Shown here piece after piece: positions 10,939 through 20,815 of a DNA stretch of 64,000 nt. The DNA lies in the NCBI RefSeq assembly GCF_000715075.1, contig NC_134084.1, positions 104,797,411 through 104,861,410 on the forward strand. Reading direction: 5' to 3'. The stretch's first letter is position 1. Every line of letters starts with the position of its first letter. Origin of the DNA: Nicotiana tabacum. Its lineage: Eukaryota; Streptophyta; Magnoliopsida; Solanales; Solanaceae. Both the position numbers and the translations under genes were made by a program. The notes beneath the pieces were generated by a model. The model had not been told where the DNA came from. It made no database searches and saw only the letters and a list, made by a program, of their open reading frames with translations.

Positions 10939-11770
10939 TGTTACGCAACGCCTTCCTGATGTTCTTTGGAAGGGCAACGTAAGGCTAAGCAACTAATGTC
11001 AGTGCGGTTGCTATCCGCCAATGAGGTCCCCTCCGCACGCTAGACTAGATTGTCAGTGTCGTGCGGGAAAACCAATGTTACGAGCAATTGCGGAAGCTGA
11101 GAGAGAATTGGGTTTTAAATGATGATGATGATGATTTTATTGATGACTGAAATGCTGATTACAAAAGATGCGGTGTCGAGGGGGAGATACACCAGAAAAA
11201 TGCTTGCTTGAAAATGTTTGGTTGTTTGGTCCCCCTTAATAATGCTTAAAAAAAATAAACCAACATTACATGACTAGTCCTAATAAAGCTGTAGAAGCAC
11301 ACTGCATGAAAATGATGTAAACTAGCCTATAATTACAATGAAAAGGACTTAGTTTATTACAAGGTAGAACTAAGTCCGATGGCAGCAACTTTGTCTTGCG
11401 GGTCAGGATTTGCGCGCGCGTTGATGTGGGCGCGCGCGACACTTGCTGTGTTGGCCTGAGGCTGGGCGCTGGTGCTTGGCATCAGGGTCTGTGCGCGAGG
11501 CACTACTGGAATGAGCCTGCAACTAGGCACTGGCGAGGCATCAGGATCTGCGCGCGCGGCATTGTCAGGGCGCGCGGCGCTGTTGTCATTGGCCAGCCCT
11601 TGTGCGCTGGCGAGAGGCATCGGTGGGGCGACAGAGGCGCATGCGTGCTTGTCTCTTGGCGCAGCCAAGACCACGAGGCCGACCATGGCGCTAGGCATTG
11701 TGAGGTTTGCTAGGCCGCCATGGGGCGTGGCCAAGGGGTCATGGGGTGTGTCTAGAAAGCAGCCCATGAC
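10939..11770 (-). mobile_element. 5' LTR of the RT-less element
   Basis: 832 bp, direct copy of 7101-7929, ending AACA next to the PBS. GC-rich core at about 11400-11600. Open frames seen in it on either strand are by-products of base composition. Confidence 0.9.
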
Positions 11771-11775
11771 ATAAC

Positions 11776-12201
11776 TCATTCATCATCGAGCCATATAGAC
11801 CACATCGATTTGGTCGTCAATTTGGGTTTTACCAGAACGTTCCCGGTTTTTTGGAGAATGACATCCGTAGCGCCTCTCTAGATGAAGGACTCAGATTTTG
11901 GAGGATCTGCATACTGTATCGGTCTATGTCACATGCGGTTTTTCCCCCAACGAGAGATCTTATGGAGAAGCCTTTCTCCGCCAATTATATGTCTTGGTGG
12001 GAGAAAGCGCATGGGAAGTTTCTCGAGAATAATTTACAAGCTCTGGTAGACAATGTTAGACTAAAATCTACTACGCTTTTAGGAGGTGAAGATCAAGGTG
12101 TTGGAAAGACGCTCTCAAAAGTCAAAGAACCTCTAACTCCAATCCCAAAAGTAGTTACACAACATAAAAAAGAAAGCTTAAATCCTCAAAGGCAGCTTTG
12201 A
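11776..12201 (+). pseudogene. Antisense PMD protein, part 2
   Basis: Continues the PMD frame directly after the ATAAC duplication: EPYRPHRFGRQFGFYQNVPG, a PMD C-terminal block, then ICILYRSMSHAVFPPTRDLM and SANYMSWWEKAHGKFL. It then becomes a basic, low-complexity tail and stops at 12199-12201. The fit of this block to the interrupted part 1 shows the gene was one unit before the insertion. Downstream of the stop the sequence is degenerate or intronic. Confidence 0.8.
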
Positions 12202-12479
12202 AAGATGTGGTGTGCCGTGTGCACTTCAACAGATATAGAGAAACACCCTCCAGTTCTTCCATTTAACACGCGAGTTCCTCAAGATACAAGCTAGAGTACC
12301 AATGAAGATCAAAATTTGAAAAGGAAACGGCCTAACCCAGTAGAGATTGTCGAGGTTTAAAGTGTTGACAGTCCCTTAAGAACGCATACAGCTTGTAACA
12401 AAGAGGTAAAAATACAATCACCTCGCCTTTTCCCCCTTTTTATGAGTAGCTTCACTATAAATTACTTATTTTCTTTGCC
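12202..12479 (+). other. Degenerate or intronic stretch of the PMD gene
   Basis: No open frame is supported. A donor-like AGAG/GTAAAAATAC at about 12403 and a good acceptor TTCTTTATACAG ending at 12492 suggest a roughly 90-bp intron, which would make the antisense gene a spliced one. Inference only. Confidence 0.35.
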
Positions 12480-12492
12480 TTTTCTTTATACA

Positions 12493-12760
12493 GTTAAATG
12501 ACATTGGGCATCTGATGGTATCCCCATATGACAAGCCGCAAGTGAGTGATGAATCTATTGGAGGGCCTACGTGTAAAGTGAAGTCATCTTCAAAGGCGTC
12601 ATCTTTTCCTCATGACGAATCCCTAAAAATGAAAAACTCCAAATGAGATAACTCGCATTCCACCAATGACAAATACGGCGGTATCTATATTTGAAGGAAA
12701 AAGTATTGTTTTTAATCGCAAAAAGGAATTCATCTTGGAACTTTGGGAGGATATTTGCAA
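12493..12760 (+). pseudogene. Antisense PMD gene, part 3 (exon fragment)
   Basis: After the acceptor-like site the plus strand contains a weakly conserved linker. It ends with NTAVSIFEGKSIVFNRKKEF and LELWEDICN, a block often found between the PMD and a C-terminal coiled coil in transposon-borne PMD proteins. One stop (TGA at about 12643) interrupts the linker. The frame is cut at 12760 by the Tekay-like element and picks up at 23513. Confidence 0.55.
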
Positions 12761-12847
12761 TGTGGCGCGCTACACATCCATAATCAAGAATCTACTAGAC
12801 ACGGCTCATAGACAACCCCTAGGACAGACTTGCTCTGATACCAAGTT
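12761..12847 (-). other. 87-bp leader/PBS copy appended outside the 3' LTR
   Basis: Matches 20729-20815 with two substitutions. It contains a second TGGTATCAGAGC PBS core on the minus strand. A normal insertion should end at the LTR terminus (12848). Confidence 0.75.
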
Positions 12848-15544
12848 TGTCACGACCCAAACTGGAGGGCCATGACTAGCACCCGACCACACTTGCCGAG
12901 CACCAACGTACATTTCATCTAACCTTCATTATTATCTTTTAGGGCTGACGAGATCAATTTAAATGGTAGACCTGGATCATGGACAACCAGCAATAAAATA
13001 TGACGGCATGAACATACATAGCAGAGGATGACCAGACAATCAAGAAACTACATATAAGGTATGAGCTACCACGCTACTATGAAAGACTATACAACAAAAA
13101 CTAGCCGACAAGGCATACCAAACTATACATGAGTCGACACCTGTCTATGAGCCTCTAAAGGAACATAAGTGCTGCAACATAGCCAGAACAGGGCCCCGAC
13201 ATACCCATAATGTCTATAACAAAATTGCATACCAAGACCAAGGCAAGTCAGGAGAAGGGATCTCGCCAATCACCGCTGAACTGGACAGCCTACTGTGGTG
13301 GGGGAGCTGCACCTGCCTGTCTATCAGGACCTGCAGCACGACATGCAGCGTCCACAAATAAAAGGACGTCAGTACGAATAAAGTACTGAGTATGTAAGGC
13401 AGGGAACCATAAATACGATCAGTAATGTAAGCAAGGATAGAGAATATACAACCTGTAACATCTTAGTACCTCTGAGGGCTACTTACATGAAATGCATGAT
13501 ACATATGTATAAATACATAAACCCTTAAAACATTCGCCTCTGTGGGCATCATCATCATCATATCGTACCCGGCCATAATAGGCTCGGTAAAAAAACGTAC
13601 CCGGCCATCATAAGGCTCGGTAGAATCGTACCCGGCCACGTAGAGCTCGGTAAAACCCAACTGATCAGTGGTTGCACAATAAGTGTCGTACCCGGCCAAC
13701 TATAGCATGGCTCGGTAAGAGTAAAATAGATACATATATATAATGCATGCTTGACTCATGCAATCACATTCTAAACCTTTCGGAGTGACGTAAGGTCGGT
13801 ATCCTCTGTACACGTTATTAGGACTAACTCTTCACTATGAACCTTATAAGAATCAGGAAGTACCAACAACATTGATAACATAAGAATAAGAGAAGCAACA
13901 TTAACATCAATCGTTCCATAAGAGGGAAAACAATGTAAGTACTGCTAGCTTCTAAGAGTAGAGTATCTTAGAAGCTCGTTCATTACATTATGTACAATCG
14001 GAGTCGTGCAAAAGAAGGAAAGGGATAGCCTCACATACCTTGTATATACTTCCCCAATCTCAAGCTATGCAACTGTCAAAACTCCTTAGTCTACAATAAG
14101 AGAAACGATACTATCGTTATCATTTAAGCGTCATAACTATTATGTATCGACCACAACCTATTTTACAATGAAACAGACAGCACCTCCCCTATATATATGA
14201 CCTCACACCATTCAAAAAAGTCACCAAACAGCCCAAACAACATCAATAATAAACATATTGAGCCTCCCAAAATAGTCCACACACAACCTAATCACTCCAT
14301 ATATACGACGACCACCGTAGTCGTGTCAAACAACCTGGAAATATTACGAATAACTATCAGCCCATAACCCTACATATATATGGTGTTTCTCCACACCCTT
14401 CCTCCTCCAAAACTCCACAAAACAGTAGTAAAATACGCAGCCCAACAGCAACGCAAAACAGTCCACAAAATAATAACATTACTACCAAGCCTTTCGATAT
14501 ATATTTCACAAGTTCTAGCTTCAATGGCTTAGCCGCAACTTGGATAATCTTAAATACATATAGAGTAAGAGGTTCCTTACCTTTATACAGAAATAACAAC
14601 TCCAATTTGACCTTAAATTTCCATGAAATATCCCTCCAATGCTGCCACAACAACAAAAAAGCAAAACTAGCGATCAATTAGTGTTTTTCGGCACTAGAAT
14701 CACTTTAGAAGGCTTGAAATCACCTAGGATTGATATTAAGAACATGAGGGAGTATTTACAGAACATAAACCCTTTAAAACAACCTCCCACACGAGCTGGA
14801 ACGACACAAAAATGAGCAACAACAAGAAGAACAAGAGACTTACTAGCGCCACGGAATTCCCGACACTTGATTTGTGTTGTTTGCCCCTTTTTGGGTCTTG
14901 AATCTTGAGAGAACCTTGAGAGGATGTTCCTAGGGTTCTAAGGTCTGAAAATAGTGAGAATAAATGACTTAAAACGGGTTGGAGGCATCCTATATAGGTC
15001 CAAATATCTTAAACCGCCTTAGTGGGCCCCATAGAGAGGTGTTTGGCGCAGTCTCGCAAAAACGCGAATATCTCTCTACTCCGAGATCGTATCGATGAAC
15101 GGTTTAATGCGTTGGAAACTAGACTCATAGATCTTTAATTTTGTTGGTAGATCACCCCATAATTCCTTGTAGATTAGGAGAAAAGATTAGAAACATTTGA
15201 CCTAATGTTTAAGTAAAATTATGAACCTAAGTTGCGACAACTTTTGTCGACTTTTGTTTCATAACTCGTTTGACTTCAAGACTTATGATACGGATATTAT
15301 ATGATTAAAATAACTTAATAAATGAACTCTTGAGTGTATTAAGCACCGCTAGATTACTTGAAAATACGAGTTACAACATCCTTGATTCATTTAACTTCTA
15401 ATACTTGTTAATCACCCTTATACACTCTTGTATCACTTAAGGCCAATAGGATTGACTTCTTATCATCTCAAAGATAATTCCTTCTTGGATTTATGTTAAC
15501 TAATATATGGCATGAACTAACACATGTGGATATGGGTTGTAACA
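12848..15544 (-). mobile_element. 3' LTR of the Tekay-like element
   Basis: 2697 bp. In minus orientation it starts TGTTACAACCC after a polypurine tract (CTAAGGGGGAAGGG, plus 15545-15558) and ends GGGTCGTGACA. Contains the CGTACCCGGCC micro-repeat array listed separately. Confidence 0.85.
13556..13715. repeat. CGTACCCGGCC...GCTCGGTA micro-repeats in the LTR
   Basis: Four copies of a unit with fixed ends (CGTACCCGGCC and GCTCGGTA) and variable middles, 30-60 bp apart. The same array is in the partner LTR at about 21530-21690. Confidence 0.85.
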
Positions 15545-15558
15545 CCCTTCCCCCTTAG
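15545..15558 (-). other. Polypurine tract of the Tekay-like element
   Basis: On the minus strand CTAAGGGGGAAGGG adjoins the 3' LTR start. Confidence 0.8.
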
Positions 15559-15785
15559 GAACATTCGTCCTCGAATGTAAGGGTTTATGGGGAGTTTAAA
15601 TCATCGTGGATTCCAATGGAAATTTCCGATCAATTTTCCCCTATAAAATGGTCACTAGCAAAACTTGCAAGTAATTAAGCCCAACATATGGCTTCACAAG
15701 GCTACACAAAGCATTATGCGTATTTACATTATCTACATATCACCATTTTGTATTAAGGAGGAGTATTCTCAAATTATTGCTTACC

Positions 15786-17485
15786 TCATAGAGCCGTTTC
15801 ACCTTCCAATGTATCCTGTCTTCCACCAGCATCCTTGTTATCTTCATTCTGGAATAAGTAAGGGTATTTAGACTTCATCTCCTCTTCTGCTTCCCATGTC
15901 ATTTCTTCCATATTTTTGTTCCTCCACAATTCTTTGACGGAAGCTACATCTTTTGTTCTCAACTTGCGGACTTGCCGATCTAATATCGCCACTGGCACTT
16001 CTTCATATGATAGGTCCTCTGTAACTTGTACATCTTTGATAGGGATGACTCGAGAAGGGTCTCCAATACATTTTCTCAACATAGATACATGGAATACCGG
16101 GTGGACAAATTCCAATTCGGATGGCAATTCTAACTCATAAGCAACCTGTCCAATTCGTCGAAGAATTTTATACGGCCTTATATACCTTGGACTCAGCTTA
16201 CCTTTCTTCCCAAAATGCATAATACCCTTCATTGGTGAGATCCTCAGGAAAACCCAATCACCAACCTCAAACTCTAGATCACGACGTCGGACATCAGAAT
16301 AAGATTTTTGCCTGCTTTGTGACGTTCTCAATCGCTCGTGTATCACTTTCACCTTCTCAATCTCTTGTGAATCAAATCTGGCCCATATAATTCTGTTTCA
16401 CCGACTTCGAACCATCCAACTGGTGATCTACATCTCCTCCCGTATAGTGCCTCATATGGGGCCATTTTAATACTGGAATGGTAGCTATTATTGTAGGCGA
16501 ATTCTATGAGTGGAAGATGATCATCCCAATTCCCCTTAAAATCTAGAACACATGCTCGTAGCATATCTTCCAGTGTCTGAATGGTACGTTCAGCCTGTCC
16601 GTTAGTCTGCGGATGAAATGCAGTGCTGAGATTTACTTGTGTGCCTAAACCCTTCTGGAAAGACCTCCAAAAGTTAGCCGTAAATTGAGCTCCTCGGTCT
16701 GATATAATAGATACGGGCACACCATGAAGCCTAACAATCTCCTTGATATACAACTTCGCATAATCTTCAGCCGTGTAAGTTGTCTTCACTGGCAGAAAAT
16801 GGGCACATTTTGTAAGTCGATCAATTATCACCCAGATGGAGTCAAACTTATGATAAGAGCGATGTAATCTAATAATGAAGTCCATATTAATCACCTCCCA
16901 CTTCCAGGTCGGAATCTCTATATTTTGAAGCAATCCACCGGGTTTCTGATGTTCTATCTTTACTTGTTGACAATTGGGACACTGGGCTACAAATTCTGCA
17001 ATAGACTTCTTCATATTATGCCACCAATACTGCTCCTTGACATCATGATACATCTTTGTCGAGCCGGGATGGATGGAATATCGGGATAGATGAATCTCAT
17101 TCATAATCTTCTCTCGCAACCCTGCCACATTAGGCACACACAATCGGCTCTGGTATCTCAGTGCCCTGTCTTTTCCGATCCCAAAAGCCATACTTTTACA
17201 CTGTTGAATGCTTTCTCTTAATCGTACTAAGATAGGATCTTCATATTGTCGTGTTTTTACCTCGACTACCAAAGATGATTCTGATGTATTCTGTAAAGTA
17301 ACACCTCCGTCATCAGAGTCTAACAATCTGATTCTCATATTGGCTAGCTGATGAAGCTCTTTAATCAACCCCCATCTACCTGCCTCAATATGTACTAAGC
17401 TTCCCATTGATTTACGGTTGAGAGCGTCTGCCACAACATTGGCTTTACCGGGATGATACAATATCTCGACGTCGTAGTCTTTCAA
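15786..17485 (-). pseudogene. RNase H tail, integrase and chromodomain of the Tekay-like element
   Basis: From 17485 the frame encodes the RNase H/linker end (HPGKANVVADALNRK), then the integrase zinc finger (CPNCQQVK) and core. All three catalytic acids are present: Asp in NMDFI, Asp in IISDRGAQF, Glu in NGQAERTIQ. A frameshift near 16350 separates the core from the C-terminal domain (LSPRYIRPYKILRRIGQVAY, VHPVFHVSML). It ends with a chromodomain-like block (VAILDRQVRKLRTKDVASVK, MTWEAEEEMKSKYP). Chromodomains steer integration to heterochromatin in this lineage. Apart from the frameshift this part looks competent. Confidence 0.9.
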
Positions 17486-19345
17486 TAATTCAAGTCACCT
17501 ACGCTGCCTCAAATTCAACTCTTTCTGCTTGAAGATGTATTGTAAACTCTTGTGATCTGTGTAGATGTCAACATGGACGCCGTATAAGTAGTGCCGCCAT
17601 ATCTTCAAAGCATATATTACTGCAGCCAATTCCAAATCATGGGTTGGATAATTCTTTTCATGCTTCTTCAATTGTCTTGATGCATAAGCAATCACATTCC
17701 CACGCTGCATCAATATGCACCCCAAACCTATACCTGAGGCATCACAATATACCACATAACCTTCTGTTCCTTTAGGAAGAGTGAGCACTGGTGCGGATGT
17801 CAATCAATTCTTCAGCTCCTGAAAACTACATTCACAAGTGTCAGACCACTGGAATTTGGTAGCTTTCTGTTTTAACTTAGTCAATGGTGATGATATAGAG
17901 GAAAATCCTTCTACAAACCGCCTATAATATCCTGCTAGCCCTAGGAAGCTGCGGACTTCTGATGGTGTTGTAGGTCTCGGCCAATTCTTTACTACATCGA
18001 TCTTCTGAGTGTCGACACTAATACCCTCATCAGATATCACATGGCCAAGGAATGCTACTGAGTTTAGCCAGAATTCACATTTGGAGAGCTTAGCATATAA
18101 CTTACGATACTGAAGCATCTGTAATACTATCCGCAAGTGGCCCGCATGTTCCGCCTCCGAACGAGAATACACTAGAATGTCATCAATGAATACAATCACG
18201 AACACATCAAGATAGGGCCTGAATATAGTATTCATGAGATCCATAAAAGCTGCTGGGGCATTTGTTAGCCCGAACGACATCACCAAGAACTCAAAGTGCC
18301 CATATCTTGTCCGGAAGGCCGTCTTTGGAATATCCTTCTCCCTAACCCTCACCAGATGATACCCTGAACGTAAATCAATCTTGGAGAAATACTTGGCACC
18401 CTGGAGTTGGTCAAACAGGTCATCAATTCTTGGAAGTGGATACTTGTTCTTTATAGTAGACTTATTCAATAGTCGATAGTCGATACAGATCCATAACGAC
18501 CCGTCTTTCTTCCGCACGAATAGGAATAGTGCACCCCAAGGTGAAGTGCTAGGCCTAATAAAGCCCTTATCCAGCAAGTCCTTCAACTGCACCTTCAACT
18601 CTCGCAACTCTGCCGGGGCCATTCTGTATGAAGGAATAGAGATCGGTTGAGTGTCAGGCAACACATCAATGCTAAACTCAATCTCCCTTTCAGGAGGAAG
18701 GCCTGGGAGTTCATCTGGGAAAACATCTGGGAATTCGTTGACCATAGGGATTGATTGTAAAGTAGGCGGTTTCGCCTCCGCATCCCTAACGCGAACGAGA
18801 TGATAAATGTAAACTTTTGAGATCATTTTCCTTACCTTAAGATAGGAAATAAACCTACCTTTCAGTGTAGCAATGTTCCCTTTCCATTCAATGATGGGTT
18901 CACCCGGAAATTGGAACCTAACCATCGTCGTACGACAGTCAACATTTGCACAGCATGAGGCCAACCAGTCTATTCCCATTATCACATCAAAATCAACCAT
19001 TTCTAACTCAAATAAATTTGCCGAGGTTTGACGACTACAAATCATCACAGTGCAACCTCTATATACCATTCTAGCAATCACAGAATCTCCTATCGGAGTA
19101 GATACCTCAAGGGGTTTACTTATCAATTCAGGTTCAATGCCAAACTTATTAGCCACAAAGGGTGTAACATATGATAATGTAGAATCCGGATCAATCAGCG
19201 CATATACATCATAAGAAAACACAGATATAATACCTGTAACAACATCTGGAGACGACTCAAGATCTTGTCGACCTACTAGAGCATAGGTTCGATTTTGAGC
19301 ACCACTCGAACTCGGCACTGCACCTCTACCCCTACCACGACCTGT
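17486..19345 (-). pseudogene. Protease-RT-RNase H of the Tekay-like element
   Basis: Protease block [15 protein letters not shown] (the usual Gly after IDP is Asp here) and [10 protein letters not shown] has IDLRSGYHL, the catalytic FIDDILVYS and LGHVISDEG. RNase H has [12 protein letters not shown] and [16 protein letters not shown]. The frame is interrupted by TGA codons at 17804-17806 (before RNase H) and 17495-17497 (after it) but is otherwise collinear with a full-length pol. Confidence 0.93.
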
Positions 19346-20611
19346 CGACTACTGAAAACCCCGTGCTGGAGGTCGAACTGATGAGGAAGAACCAGACACA
19401 GATCCAGTCGGCTGAGCCATACCATCACCTCCTCTATTAGGACAATCCCGCATCATATGGCCAGGCTGTCCGCACGAATAGCATGCATCAGAACCTCGAC
19501 GACACAGTCCAAAGTGGGCCTTGCCGCACTGATCACAATAAGGTGTTGGGGGTCTCATCTGACTAGTATCCCTGTGATATTGCGAGCCAGATGCCCGCGA
19601 ACTCTGACCTGGACCAGAATAGGATCGATCATATCGAAGCCTCTGAAACTGTGGAGGAGCACTAGCTATAGGTGGCGCCGAACTCCTCGAAAACTATGGC
19701 CTGATGCTGCCTCTGAAGTCATCAGAATACCCTGCAAATCTCGCCCTCTTATGTTGGCCCCTATCCTGCTCCCTAACTGCCCTCTGCTGGCGCTTATGAT
19801 CCTCTAGGGTCTGGGCATAAGCTTGAATACGGGAAATATCCATGCCCTCCATCAAGGAGGCTGTCGTACACTCATTTATCAGATGTGGTCCCAACCCATT
19901 CACGAACATATGCACCCTATCACTCATCTCGGCCACCATATGGGGAGCATACCTTGCCAAAGAATCAAACTGCATATTGTACTCTCGCACACTCATATTA
20001 CCTTGTCTAAGGTTCAAGAACTTATCAGCTCTAGCTCGTCGTATCTCAACTGGCAAGTAGTGATGATGAAAGGCCTCAAAAAATTCCTTCCACACAGCTG
20101 GAGGAGGGTTCGGACCCCTGGATCTCTCCCAACTATCATACTAGAGAACCGCTAAATCCCGTAGCCGATAAGAAGCCAACTCTACTGCCTCTGTATCACT
20201 AACATGCATAACCCAAAGTGTACGATGAACCTGGTCAATAAAAGTCTGTGGGTCCTCCTTGGGGTCTGATCCGGTAAACACTAGAGGATATAAATTAATA
20301 AAATCACGAACTCTTGTACTCACTGGTTTCTCAGCAGCACCTGTATTCTGCCTCTGAGCCTGAGCAGCTACCAAGCTAGTCAATAACTGCAAAGCACTCC
20401 GCATATCCTGGTGTGGAGTGCCAGACGGAGGAACTAGAGGCGCTGGGGGCCTTCTAATATCCTCTGGATGAGATGGAGTAGATGAGGTATGAGAGGGCAT
20501 CTCACTCTGAGCCTCACTTTGTCCTGCTCTGACTTGGGGCACCTGACTGGTACCCTCTCCCGCTGCTGTATCAAGCCGTCTACTAATCGTTTGCTTCCTA
20601 GTCGAAGGCAT
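19346..20611 (-). pseudogene. Gag of the Tekay-like element
   Basis: Start chosen at the ATG at 20611 (MPSTRKQTISRR). Capsid domain around FINLYPLVFTGSDPKEDPQ and FHHHYLPVEIRRARADKF; double zinc-binding region [12 protein letters not shown] and [14 protein letters not shown] near the C-terminus. Three TAG codons (20141-20143, 19694-19696, 19349-19351) break it in one continuous frame shared with pol. Confidence 0.9.
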
Positions 20612-20728
20612 CACTGAAAAAAACAAGGTGAATATTAGAGACGAACACTTACGACTCAACTCTACGCACGATCTAGATTCAGGAAGAAGGTAACAACCCT
20701 AGATGTCATGTAGCCTCCTGATTATAAA

Positions 20729-20815
20729 TGTGGTGCGCTACACATCCATAATCAAGACTCTACTAGACACGGCTCATAGACAACCCCTAGGACAGACTTG
20801 CTCTGATACCAAGTT
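20729..20815 (-). other. PBS and leader of the Tekay-like element
   Basis: On the minus strand AACT then TGGTATCAGAGC (plus 20800-20811) follows the 5' LTR end; a tRNA-Met type primer site. Confidence 0.8.

Larger units (their letters stand above)
7101..11770 (-). mobile_element. RT-less chromovirus-type gypsy element nested in the PMD gene
   Basis: LTRs at 7101-7929 and 10939-11770 flank a 3-kb interior coding Gag, protease and integrase but no RT or RNase H. The 5-bp target duplication ATAAC (7096-7100 and 11771-11775) is exact, and on either side of it the PMD reading frame continues. The LTRs differ by roughly 16 of the first 200 bases compared, so the insertion is old but younger than the Tat element. 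This is a non-autonomous derivative needing RT in trans. Confidence 0.9.

Noticed and set aside
11396..11774. GC-rich open frames in the LTR at 11.4-11.8 kb (and 7.6-7.9 kb)
   Set aside because: Present on both strands only because of GC-rich composition; differ between the two LTRs.
14357..14677. 106-codon frame with a hydrophobic stretch, repeated at 22325-22645
   Set aside because: Lies in both LTRs of one element, antisense to nothing known and with no family resemblance.
12761..15544. Taking the TG at 12761 as the true LTR end (2784-bp LTR)
   Set aside because: A tRNA-Met PBS core would then lie inside the LTR and nothing PBS-like would follow it; the related element at 58743 ends at GTCGTGACA, matching 12848. 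Kept as a finding instead.
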